Assembly (NCBI RefSeq): GCF_030504985.1
Contig: NZ_JASERU010000009.1
Location: 79,535-143,534, forward strand
DNA length: 64,000 nt
DNA from: Fulvimonas sp. R45
GTDB taxonomy: Bacteria; Pseudomonadota; Gammaproteobacteria; Xanthomonadales; Rhodanobacteraceae
Direction: 5' to 3'
Positions 1 through 7,382 of this stretch are shown here, one piece after another (the first letter of the stretch is position 1; each line of letters starts with the position of its first letter). The position numbers were made by a program, and so were the translations under genes. The notes under the pieces were generated by a model that was given only the letters and a program-made list of their open reading frames with translations, had not been told where the DNA came from and searched no databases.

Positions 1-556
1 CGCGCACGTCCAGCCAGCCGGTGCCGGAGGCGTCGCCGCATTCCATCCAGCGCTCGCCGGTAAGCCAGAAGTTCACGTAGTCGTGCGGCAGCAGGATGCT
101 CGCCAGTTGCCGGTAGGCATCGGGCCGGTGCCGGCGCGTCCACGGCAGCTTCGAGGCGGTGTAGCCGGCCAGGATGGGATTGCCCGCCAGCGCCACGCAG
201 CGTCGCGCGCCGCCCGCGGCCGCCATGATCCCGTCGCACTCGCGCTGTGTGCTGGTGTCGCACCACAGCTTGGCCGGCGCCAGCACGCGGCCGGCGGCGT
301 CCAGCGGCACGAAGCCGTGCTGCTGCCCCGACACGCCGAGCGCGGCGACCCGTGCGCGCAGCGCCGGTTCCAGCTTCACGAAGCAGGCGCGGATCGCGTC
401 GAGCCACCACGCCGCCTCCTGCTCGCGGCTGCCGTCGTCGCCCGCGATCAGTTCCAGCGGATGGCCCTGCGTGGCGACGACTTCGCGCGTCGCGGCGTCG
501 TACGCCACGAGCTTCACGCTCTGCGTGCCCACATCCAGTCCGACGACCAGGCTCAT
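1..556 (-). CDS. xylB: Xylulokinase, FGGY family (5' part; gene runs off the left edge)
   Basis: Carbohydrate kinase of the FGGY family, most likely phosphorylating D-xylulose in the cytoplasm (D-xylose use). About 185 N-terminal residues are visible. The N-terminus MSLVVGLDVGTQSVKL is the FGGY phosphate-binding start, followed by GVSGQQHGFVPLD, LWCDTS and SGTGWLDVR, which are typical of xylulokinases. The 3' half lies beyond base 1. A weak GGGA precedes the ATG. A perfect LacI-type palindrome lies 21 bases upstream, so the gene is probably induced by sugar. Another FGGY substrate such as L-xylulose or gluconate cannot be excluded from this fragment. Confidence 0.85.
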   Translation of the reverse strand, partial: MSLVVGLDVGTQSVKLVAYDAATREVVATQGHPLELIAGDDGSREQEAAWWLDAIRACFVKLEPALRARVAALGVSGQQHGFVPLDAAGRVLAPAKLWCDTSTQRECDGIMAAAGGARRCVALAGNPILAGYTASKLPWTRRHRPDAYRQLASILLPHDYVNFWLTGERWMECGDASGTGWLDVR

Positions 557-576
557 GCGTATCCCGTGCCCATAAG

Positions 577-590
577 TGTTAGCGCTAACA
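577..590. promoter_or_regulatory. LacI-type operator upstream of xylB
   Basis: TGTTAGCGCTAACA is a perfect 14-bp palindrome with a central CG, the usual form of a LacI-family operator. It lies 21 bp before the xylB ATG. It closely resembles the 14-bp xyl box of the Xanthomonas XylR regulon as I recall it (TGGTAGCGCTAACA). The cognate regulator is not in view. Confidence 0.7.
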
Positions 591-642
591 TCAACCTAAC
601 CAAAAAAATGCCGGCTTGGCAAGAACGATTTTTCGCGCCGGG

Positions 643-670
643 TTCCACGGTCCGGCAGCAGACCGTGGAA
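643..670. other. Perfect 10-bp inverted repeat (hairpin), unexplained
   Basis: TTCCACGGTC and GACCGTGGAA flank an 8-base loop. There is no T-run on either side, so it does not look like a normal intrinsic terminator. It lies between xylB and the tRNA terminator in sequence that encodes nothing recognisable. Confidence 0.5.
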
Positions 671-749
671 ACTCTACTCGCGCTCGTGCGAATTGCCATG
701 TCGCAGCGCAAAACGACCGTGGCCGATATGCAGGCAGGAAGCGCACATG

Positions 750-776
750 AAAAGCCCCGCGTGGCGCGGGGCTTTT
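750..776. terminator. Intrinsic (bidirectional) terminator after tRNA-Arg
   Basis: A 12-bp stem (AAAAGCCCCGCG / CGCGGGGCTTTT) with a TGG loop and A/T runs at both ends. It begins 36 bp past the 3' end of the minus-strand tRNA. Confidence 0.85.
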
Positions 777-812
777 CGATGAATCCGCCGCAGACGGCCG
801 CGGATCGGCAAC

Positions 813-889
813 TGGCGCGCCCGGAGGGATTCGAACCCCCGACCAATGGCTTCGGAAGCCACTACTCTATCCGGCTGAGCTACGGGCGC
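813..889 (-). tRNA. tRNA-Arg (anticodon CCG)
   Basis: A 77-nt cloverleaf on the minus strand. The acceptor stem GCGCCCG pairs with CGGGCGC, the anticodon loop TTCCGAA gives CCG (reads CGG), the T-arm is GGGGG-TTCGAAT-CCCTC, the discriminator is G, and CCA is encoded. A terminator follows at 750-776. Confidence 0.97.
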
Positions 890-942
890 ATGGTGATGGT
901 CGCGACGGCGGCGGACGTGTGTCCGGCCGACGGCGGAGGCGC

Positions 943-948
943 AGTATA
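943..948 (-). promoter_or_regulatory. Possible -10 box for tRNA-Arg
   Basis: TATACT on the minus strand (5 of 6 to consensus) lies 54 bp before the mature tRNA 5' end. No convincing -35 box is seen at 16-18 bp, so this is tentative. Confidence 0.4.
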
Positions 949-1012
949 GCGGAGTTGGCGGGGATCGCCCATGCGGGCGATCTCCGCTCGCACGAGGGGC
1001 CGGCGCAAGGGC

Positions 1013-1050
1013 CACCCCTCGCCCCAACCCTCTCCCCTTCGGGGAGAGGG
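1013..1050. repeat. Intergenic GGGGAGAGGG-hairpin repeat
   Basis: CCCTCTCCCC-TTC-GGGGAGAGGG forms a 10-bp hairpin behind a CCCCTCGCCCCAA tract. The same motif recurs at about 26,857, 49,750, 49,870 and 55,472. It lies just past the stop of the M61 gene and could act as a 3'-end hairpin, but it has no T-run. Confidence 0.65.
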
Positions 1051-1064
1051 AGGAAAGCGCGCGC

Positions 1065-2963
1065 TCAGCGGGCCTTGAACAGCGTGGTGAGCGTGTCGGG
1101 CTTGCCGGTGTCGCGCACCAGGTGCGGGTACTTCAGGCCGTCGTGGTAGTCGATGCGGATGGTCTTGTACTCGTCGAAGTCCTTCACCAGCAGTTCAATC
1201 GGCTGGCTCTTGTCCTTCGCGGCGGCGGTCACGGCTTCCTTCAGCGCGTCGGGGTCGTAGTCATGGCCGTTGACGGCGACGACGGTCATGCCCGGCGACA
1301 GGCCGGCCTTGAACGCGGGACCGTCCCACAGCACGTCGCCGATCGCGCCGCCCTTGCCCACCGACACGCCGAGCGAGTAGGTGAGGTCGGCGAAGTGGCG
1401 GCGCGCCTCGAAGGCCTTCACCGCAGCGCTGGGCTGGTCGGTGTAGACCAACTTCCAGCCGTGCGACTCGAAGCCGCCGATCAGCGGGCCGTGGCCGTCC
1501 AGCAGGTTGCGCAGGTACTTCGCCCAGTCGTACGGGGCGATGTCGTTGAGCGTCTTCACCACGTCGTCGAAGGTGTAGGTGTTGGTGACGAAGCTGCCGT
1601 TGTCCATGCCGAAGAAGGCCTTGGCGAAGTCGTCGATGCTCTTCTTGCCATGGCTGAGCTCACGCAGCTTGCCGTCCACGTCCAGCCAAATCAGCTGGCC
1701 GGCCGAGTAGTAGTCCTCGCTGCTCTGGTAGTTGCGGTACGGCAGCGGCGCGCGCTGGGCGATGATCGGGTCGTTGGTGGTGTCCTGCACGTTGCGCCAG
1801 CTGGCGAGGCCCGGGCGGCCCTTGTCGTAGGTGGCGGCCACGAAGGCCCACATGTCGTGCGCCTGTTCGTCGTTCCACAGGCCGGAGCGCGAGGCCATCA
1901 CCTGGCCCCAGAACTGGGTCTGGCCCTCGTACACCCACAGCAGCGAGTCCTGCATCGGCACGTTGAAGTTCGGCGTCCACAGGTCGGCCGGGCGGCGGTA
2001 CTTGCCGTCCCAGGAGTGGTTGAACTCGTGCGAGAACAGGTCGCGGCCCAGCGCGTTCTTCTTCCACTCGGTGAAGAAATCGGCCGAGGTGCCGTCCTCG
2101 CTGGACTGGTGGTGCTCCAGGCCGTTGCCGCTCATCTTGTCGCTGAGCGAGACGAGGAAGTCGTAGTGCTTGTAGTGGTGCGCGCCGTACAGCTTGTACA
2201 TCTGCTGCACCAGCTCGCGGAACGGCTTGACCTGCTCGGGCTTGATCTCGAGGTACTTCGGCGCGTCGGCCACGATGTCCATATGCACCGGGGCCTTGGC
2301 GCCGGGGTCGAGATCGATGCGCTTGAAGTACTTGCCGGCGTAGATCGGCGAGTCCACCAGGGTATTGAAGGTGGTGGTCTTGAAGTGCACGGTGTCACCG
2401 TCGCGCGAGGCCACTTCCAGCGCGCTGCCGAACTGCCAGCCGGCGGGGAAGGTCACGCTGGCGTCGGCCTTGATCTGGCGGGTGTAGTAGCCGGCCGGGT
2501 ACAGCGTGTTGGCGTTCCACTGCAGGTTGAGCATTTCCGGCGTCATCACCACGCGGCCCTGGCGGGTGTTCTGCGGCGACAGGTACTGGAAGTCGACCTC
2601 GACGTTGCCGGCGCCCTGCGGCACCTCGACGTGGAAGGCGTAGACGTTGAGCGGGTCGCGCGTCCACGGGATCACCTTGCCGTTCGCCTTCACCACCAGG
2701 CCGGCGAACTTGTCGATCGGGCCGCTGGGCGAATGGTTGCCCGGCAGCCACTGCGGGTACAGCAGGGTCAGCGGGCCGGGTGCGGCCGGCACCACTTCGT
2801 GCACGCGGAATATGCGGTGGGCGACGTCGGTGGCGTCCACGCTGATCTGCAGCGTGCCCGGGTAGGCCACGTCCTGCGGCGGCGGCACATCGGCGAGTGC
2901 GTTGAGGCTGACCAGGCCGAAGGCGCTGGCGACGATGGCGGAAGCGAGGCGTGTGGCTTTCAA
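1065..2963 (-). CDS. M61-family metallopeptidase (glycyl-aminopeptidase-like), paralogue 1
   Basis: Secreted or periplasmic peptidase of about 632 aa. The likely start is TTG at 2963, 7 bp after GGGAG and directly before a signal peptide (KATRLASAIVASAFGLVSLNALA). The zinc motif HEFNHSW lies at about residue 310, preceded by GLEHHQSS at about 283. An N-terminal M61_N beta domain precedes it and a PDZ-like segment (LSPGMTVVAVNG, about 555-600) follows. The family removes N-terminal Gly or Ala; the substrate here is unknown. It lies 125 bp after a paralogue of the same orientation, and a 48-bp upstream block is shared, so this is a tandem duplication. An in-frame start at 3011 is possible but lacks a ribosome site. 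Confidence 0.9.
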   Translation of the reverse strand: MKATRLASAIVASAFGLVSLNALADVPPPQDVAYPGTLQISVDATDVAHRIFRVHEVVPAAPGPLTLLYPQWLPGNHSPSGPIDKFAGLVVKANGKVIPWTRDPLNVYAFHVEVPQGAGNVEVDFQYLSPQNTRQGRVVMTPEMLNLQWNANTLYPAGYYTRQIKADASVTFPAGWQFGSALEVASRDGDTVHFKTTTFNTLVDSPIYAGKYFKRIDLDPGAKAPVHMDIVADAPKYLEIKPEQVKPFRELVQQMYKLYGAHHYKHYDFLVSLSDKMSGNGLEHHQSSEDGTSADFFTEWKKNALGRDLFSHEFNHSWDGKYRRPADLWTPNFNVPMQDSLLWVYEGQTQFWGQVMASRSGLWNDEQAHDMWAFVAATYDKGRPGLASWRNVQDTTNDPIIAQRAPLPYRNYQSSEDYYSAGQLIWLDVDGKLRELSHGKKSIDDFAKAFFGMDNGSFVTNTYTFDDVVKTLNDIAPYDWAKYLRNLLDGHGPLIGGFESHGWKLVYTDQPSAAVKAFEARRHFADLTYSLGVSVGKGGAIGDVLWDGPAFKAGLSPGMTVVAVNGHDYDPDALKEAVTAAAKDKSQPIELLVKDFDEYKTIRIDYHDGLKYPHLVRDTGKPDTLTTLFKAR

Positions 2964-3019
2964 TGGATTCTCCCTTGGGCTACGACCCGCGCGGAGGAAC
3001 GGCGCGGGCACGAGGTTTC

Positions 3020-3067
3020 GATGCTAGACCGGCCGCAGGACCGGCTCCCCTGCCAGAGGTCATGCCG
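3020..3067 (-). promoter_or_regulatory. Upstream block conserved between the two M61 genes (copy 1)
   Basis: About 48 bp shared with 5119-5166, including 19 identical bases (CCTGCCAGAGGTCATGCCG on the plus strand). On the minus strand both copies end in a -10-like TAGCAT or TACCAT. It lies 57 bp before this gene, so it is probably a duplicated promoter or regulator site. Confidence 0.5.
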
Positions 3068-3088
3068 GCCGCAGCGGCGCGGCCCCGT

Positions 3089-5017
3089 CTACTTCTTGCG
3101 CGGCGCGATGATCGCCCCGAGCAGGTCCTTGCCGTCGGCACGCACCAGGTGCGGATACTTCAGGCCGCCGTGGTAGTCCACCTTCACCGTGCTGTAGGTG
3201 TCGATGTTCTTCACCAGCAGCTTGATCGGCGCGCTGCCGCCCTTGGCCGCCTTCACCGCGTCCTTCAGCGCCTCCGGCGAGTAGTCCTTGCCGTCGACCG
3301 CGACGATCTCGAGGCCGGGCACCAGACCGGCCCTGAACGCCGGGCCGTTCCACTGCACGTCGTAGATGCTGCCGCTCTTGGAAGCGGACAGGCCCAGCGA
3401 ATGGGCCAGGTCGGCGCCCGGCCGCACGCTTTCCATCGCCTTGGTCTCGGCGTTCGGCTGGTCGGTGTAGACCAGCTTCCAGCCGCCGCGCGCGATACCG
3501 TGCTCGGGGAGTTCGGGGCCGGTGTAGTCCAGCCGCGCGTGCAGGAACGTCGCCCAGTCGAACGGCTGCACCTGGTTGAGCGTGTTCACCACGTCGTCGA
3601 AGGTGTAGGTCTTGGTGACGTAGCTGCCGTTGTCCATGCCGTAGAAGGCGCGCGCGAAATCGTCCAGCGAATGCCTGCCGCCGGAGAGTTCGCGGATCTT
3701 GGTGTCCACGTCCAGCCACAGCAGCTGGCCTTCGGGATAGAAGTCGGTGCCGCGACGCCAGTTGCCCCAGCCGCCGCCGCCGTAGTAGGTGAGCGGCGCG
3801 GCGTCGGCGGTGTCCTGCAGCGAGCGCCAGGCGCGGCCGGTGCGCGCGCTCATCGCGGCATCGATGTTGGCCATCGTGTCGCGGAACTGTTCCGGCGACC
3901 ACAGCCCGGAGCGCGCGGTGAGCACGCTGCACCAGTAGTCGGTGAGGCCCTCGTACACCCACAGCAGGTCGTCCTGCATCTTCACGTTGAAGTTGGGCGT
4001 CCACAGGTCGGCCGGGCGGCGGAACTTGCCGTTCCACGAGTGCACGTACTCGTGCGGCATCAGGCTGGCCGCCAGCGTGTGCATGTCGTCGTTGGTGAAG
4101 AAGTCGGCCGGCAGGCGGTCGTCGCTGGACTGGTGATGCTCCAGCCCGAAGTGGCCGGTGTGGTCGGACAGGGTGAGCAGGAAATCGTAGTGGTCGTAGT
4201 GGTGCGCGCCGAACAGCAGGTTGGTCTGCGTCACCACCGCGCGCTGCTGCTCCAGCTGCTTGGCGCTGAGCTTGACGTCCTTGGCGTCGTCGCCCACCAC
4301 GTTGAGGTGCACCGGCACCTTGGCGCCGGGCGCCAGGTCGACGCGGTCGAAGTGCTCGCCGGCGATCAGCGGCGAGTCCACGAAGTTGTTGAAGCTCACC
4401 GGCTTGAACCGCACGGTGCCACCGCTCTGGCTGGCCACCTGCAGCGCGGTGCCGAACTTCCAGCCCACGGGCAGCTGCACGGTGGGCTGGATCCGGATCT
4501 GCCGCGAGTAGTAACCGGCCGGATAGAACGCCACCTGGTTGAACTCCACGTCGACGAAGTTCGGCGTGGACGAGGCGCTGGCCCCGAACAGGCTGCCCTG
4601 CCCCGGCGCCGGCGACAGGAACTGGAACTGCAGGTCGAGCTGGCTGGCGCCCGCGGGCACGTCCAGCTTGATCGCGAACATGTCGCGCAGGTCGCGCCGC
4701 CACGGCAGCTGCTTGCCGTTGGCGGTGACGACGAGGCCGGCGACGTTCTCGATCGGGCCGGACGGCGCATGCTCGCCCGGGATCCACTCCGGGTACAGCA
4801 GGGTGAGCGGGCCCGGCTTCACCGGGATCGTCTCGTGCACGCGGAAGATCCGCTTCGGCGCGTCGGTGAGGTCGACGTTCACCGCGAGCTGGCCGGGATA
4901 CGGCTGGTCGACCGGCGCCGGTCGCGAGGCATCCTGCGCGAAGGAAGAAGCGGGCAGCGACAAGGCCCCGATCACCGCGGCGGCGATCAGGCTGGAACGG
5001 AAGGCTGGGATTTTCAC
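3089..5017 (-). CDS. M61-family metallopeptidase, paralogue 2
   Basis: About 642 aa, secreted. GTG at 5017 follows GGAG by about 8 bp and opens a signal peptide (KIPAFRSSLIAAAVIGALSL, then cleavage near FAQ-DA). Zinc motif HEYVHSW at about residue 321, GLEHHQSS upstream, and a C-terminal PDZ-like region (LVPGLEIVAVDG). Domain order and length match the downstream paralogue throughout. The pair probably forms a short operon or two units under similar promoters. The family function is aminopeptidase; the specificity is not visible. Confidence 0.9.
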   Translation of the reverse strand: MKIPAFRSSLIAAAVIGALSLPASSFAQDASRPAPVDQPYPGQLAVNVDLTDAPKRIFRVHETIPVKPGPLTLLYPEWIPGEHAPSGPIENVAGLVVTANGKQLPWRRDLRDMFAIKLDVPAGASQLDLQFQFLSPAPGQGSLFGASASSTPNFVDVEFNQVAFYPAGYYSRQIRIQPTVQLPVGWKFGTALQVASQSGGTVRFKPVSFNNFVDSPLIAGEHFDRVDLAPGAKVPVHLNVVGDDAKDVKLSAKQLEQQRAVVTQTNLLFGAHHYDHYDFLLTLSDHTGHFGLEHHQSSDDRLPADFFTNDDMHTLAASLMPHEYVHSWNGKFRRPADLWTPNFNVKMQDDLLWVYEGLTDYWCSVLTARSGLWSPEQFRDTMANIDAAMSARTGRAWRSLQDTADAAPLTYYGGGGWGNWRRGTDFYPEGQLLWLDVDTKIRELSGGRHSLDDFARAFYGMDNGSYVTKTYTFDDVVNTLNQVQPFDWATFLHARLDYTGPELPEHGIARGGWKLVYTDQPNAETKAMESVRPGADLAHSLGLSASKSGSIYDVQWNGPAFRAGLVPGLEIVAVDGKDYSPEALKDAVKAAKGGSAPIKLLVKNIDTYSTVKVDYHGGLKYPHLVRADGKDLLGAIIAPRKK

Positions 5018-5118
5018 GCGGAGACTCCGGACGGACGCCGGCTCCGCGGACGTCCCGTCCGCATCACCGGCCGAAAAGCGCCGACGGCCGCGGAACGGCC
5101 ACCGGCGTGGGACCGGGC

Positions 5119-5166
5119 GATGGTAGATCGAAGGCCGCACGGCTCACCCTGCCAGAGGTCATGCCG
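5119..5166 (-). promoter_or_regulatory. Upstream block conserved between the two M61 genes (copy 2)
   Basis: Second copy of the block at 3020-3067: the same 19-bp core at 5148-5166, a GGCCGCA segment, and a -10-like TACCAT near 5120. It lies 102 bp before the GTG start. Confidence 0.5.
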
Positions 5167-5276
5167 CAGGGGCCGCAAACTCTTGCGCCAGGCCGTTTTG
5201 CGCACCGTGCCGCGCTTGACCGTGCCACGGCCACGGAACAGACTGCTTCGCGGCAATCTGGGGAGGGAATCATCGG

Positions 5277-6125
5277 ATGAGACGTTTCCTGCGAAGCATG
5301 GCATGGATGGCCGCCGGCCTGGCCTGCACGCTGCCGGCCCACGGCAGCAGCCTGCGGCAACTGCGCGAGTCGGCCGAGGCGAGCATGTTGGTGACCGGCA
5401 GCCTGATCGTGAATCCCGACGGCAGCCTGCGCAGCTACCGGATCGACGATGCGGCGAAACTGCCGCAGGCGGTGCTCGGCCTGATCTCGAAAAACGCCGC
5501 CGGCTGGCATTTCAGGCCGGTGTTGCAGGACGGGCGCGCGGTGGCCGCCGAGGCGAAGATGTCCCTGCGCATCGTGGCCAGGCCCGAGCCCGACGAACGC
5601 TACGAGTTGTCCATCCGCGGCGCGCAATTCGGCCGCGACGTCCACAGGGCCATCAGCGCCGACCACCGGGTGCCGCCCTGGTATCCGATGAATGCGCGTT
5701 TCGCCCGGGCCGGCGCCGACGTGTACCTGGCCCTGCAGGTCGACCGTACCGGCAAGGTCGTCGATGCGGCGGTGACCCAGGTCAACCTCACCGCGGTCGG
5801 CAACGACCGGCTGATGGCCGAGATGCGCAAGTCCTTCGCGGCTTCGTCGGTGGATGCCGGCAAGCGCTGGACCTTCAAGATCGCCCAGGGCGCCGTGCCG
5901 CCGCCGGACGGCTACTGGGTCGTCCGGGTGCCGATCGCGTTCAGGATCTCGCGAAGCGAATCCCGCGGACCCGCCTGGCACGCCTATATTCCCGGCCCGT
6001 TGCAGTACGTCCCCTGGCTGCAGCACGACAACCTGGCGGGCAACGATGTGGACGCCATGCCCGCAAACGGCGTCTACGACCCGCGCAATGCGCTCACCCT
6101 GCTCACGGGCTTGAACCGCGGCTGA
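5277..6125 (+). CDS. Secreted protein of unknown function, weakly TonB-C-like
   Basis: 282 aa with an N-terminal signal sequence (RRFLRSMAWMAAGLACTLPAHG). ATG at 5277 follows GGGGAGGGAA. Residues about 40-95 (NPDGSLRSYRIDD...WHFRPVLQDG) and 125-190 (YPMNARFARAGADVYLALQVDRTG) look like two copies of the beta-sheet fold of TonB C-terminal domains, but no membrane anchor or proline-rich linker is present. It is probably periplasmic. The stop codon TGA is the left flank of a mobile element (6126). I do not assign a function. Confidence 0.7.
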   Translation: MRRFLRSMAWMAAGLACTLPAHGSSLRQLRESAEASMLVTGSLIVNPDGSLRSYRIDDAAKLPQAVLGLISKNAAGWHFRPVLQDGRAVAAEAKMSLRIVARPEPDERYELSIRGAQFGRDVHRAISADHRVPPWYPMNARFARAGADVYLALQVDRTGKVVDAAVTQVNLTAVGNDRLMAEMRKSFAASSVDAGKRWTFKIAQGAVPPPDGYWVVRVPIAFRISRSESRGPAWHAYIPGPLQYVPWLQHDNLAGNDVDAMPANGVYDPRNALTLLTGLNRG

Positions 6126-6284
6126 GAGCCTGTTCAAAATCTCCCCGTGGCCCGCGCCGGGAGCTGTTTGCGCGCAGGCCAAGGAAGAGCGAGGGAGTGG
6201 ACGTCCGTCCACGACGGAGCGATGACGCCGGCCTGTGGGCAAACAGACCCGGCCCGAAGGGTTGCCTTGCCTTGGCCGCCAGGC
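6126..6284 (+). mobile_element. Non-autonomous element, copy 1 (right end lost)
   Basis: Begins GAGCCTGTTCAAAATCTCC directly after a TGA that is both the upstream stop codon and a TNA flank. It is near-identical to 59992 onwards for about 159 bp, including the palindrome around GGACGTCCGTCC and the GTTTGCGCGCAGGCC / GGCCTGTGGGCAAAC arms. The right terminal repeat is not recognisable; the downstream gene ends 15 bp later. Confidence 0.75.
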
Positions 6285-6298
6285 AAACCGGCTGACGC

Positions 6299-7318
6299 TC
6301 AACCCGGCAGTGCGCGGCAGGTCGCGAAGAACAGCAGCACGCGGTACAGCTCCAGCGACGCGCACAAGCCGCCAAACATCCATGCGGACAACGCCAGGCT
6401 GCCGAGGCGGGAAAACCGGAAATAGCCGCGCACGGCCAGGCAGAGGTAAGCCAGCGCCAGCAGGCCGGCGACCGCCGTCGGCACGCTGTCGCCCTGGAAC
6501 GGCACCGGCAGGTGGCCGAGCAGCGCAGCAAGGCCATACCTGACGCCCCACAGCAGCCAGCCCACGGCCAGCAGCACCAGCAGCACGCCGCTCCAGGCGT
6601 GCGTGGCGAAAACCGCCAGCTCCGGCAGGTGGCGCCGCAAGGGCGCCAGCACGAGCCACAGCCAGCATGCGAGCAGCGGGATGAATGCGATCACCAGCGC
6701 ACGCGACAGCTCGTCCGTGCGCTGGTTGTAGACCTGCTCGTAGCGCAGCAGCGCCTGCAGGGCCTGCGGATGGCGACCGGTGCCGGCGTCCCGCTGCAGC
6801 TCGGCTTCGCCCGGCACGTGCCCCGAGCGCCTGGCCGCAGTCATCGCCCGGTAGCCAAGGTCCAGGTAGTCCTGCATGGCGGCCGCGCGCGTCGCGGGCG
6901 TGAACTCCGACCCGAGCGCCCGCTCGGCCACCACGGCCTGCTTCGCCTGCGCCCACGGCGCCGCCACCAGCTGGTAGTAGAGCGGCGTGGAAAAGGTCGC
7001 GTCGGCGCTGAGCAGGAAGTACAGCAGGTTGACCGCGAAGAACAGCGCCACCGGCCGCGTGTAGGGCACGCGCCGGCCGCGGAAGTATTCGCGTGTCAGC
7101 CCGCCCGGCTTGAACAGCAGCAGGCGCAGCGAAGCGAGCAGGCGGCCCTCGCCATGCGAGAACGCCTCGAACCACTCGCCCGCGATGTGCCGCAGCGTAT
7201 GTTCGCCGGGATGCAGGCGACGCTCGCCGCAGGCCTGGCAATACTCGCCGCCCAGCGGCGCGCCGCAGTTGGCGCACACCGCCGCGGATTCAACCGGCGC
7301 CTCCGTGGACTCCCGCAT
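6299..7318 (-). CDS. DUF3667-type membrane protein with N-terminal zinc ribbon
   Basis: 339 aa. The N-terminus has CANCGAPLGGEYCQACGER, a CxxC...CxxC zinc ribbon at about residues 15-33, then a soluble stretch (REYFRGRRVPYTRPVAL, about 76-92), one hydrophobic segment near residues 90-105 and a cluster of about four in the C-terminal half. This is the DUF3667 layout. ATG at 7318 follows AGGAGGGG by about 7 bp. The function is unknown. The 3' end abuts the truncated mobile element at 6126-6284, which may have reshaped the C-terminus or downstream region. Confidence 0.8.
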   Translation of the reverse strand: MRESTEAPVESAAVCANCGAPLGGEYCQACGERRLHPGEHTLRHIAGEWFEAFSHGEGRLLASLRLLLFKPGGLTREYFRGRRVPYTRPVALFFAVNLLYFLLSADATFSTPLYYQLVAAPWAQAKQAVVAERALGSEFTPATRAAAMQDYLDLGYRAMTAARRSGHVPGEAELQRDAGTGRHPQALQALLRYEQVYNQRTDELSRALVIAFIPLLACWLWLVLAPLRRHLPELAVFATHAWSGVLLVLLAVGWLLWGVRYGLAALLGHLPVPFQGDSVPTAVAGLLALAYLCLAVRGYFRFSRLGSLALSAWMFGGLCASLELYRVLLFFATCRALPG

Positions 7319-7382
7319 GGCCCGCCCCTCCTCCGGACCGGGCCATCATGCACCGGCCAGCGCGCCGGCGCACGTGCACGCA

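Noticed and set aside
553..846. 97-codon minus-strand ORF overlapping the tRNA gene
   Set aside because: It runs through the tRNA and its terminator, so it is not a gene.
1122..3176. 684-codon plus-strand ORF opposite the first M61 gene
   Set aside because: Low-complexity Val/Arg/His-rich shadow of a real peptidase gene in GC-rich DNA; no domain and no ribosome site.
2951..6295. 1114-codon plus-strand ORF
   Set aside because: Antisense shadow of the second M61 gene running on into another frame of the 5277 gene and the mobile element.
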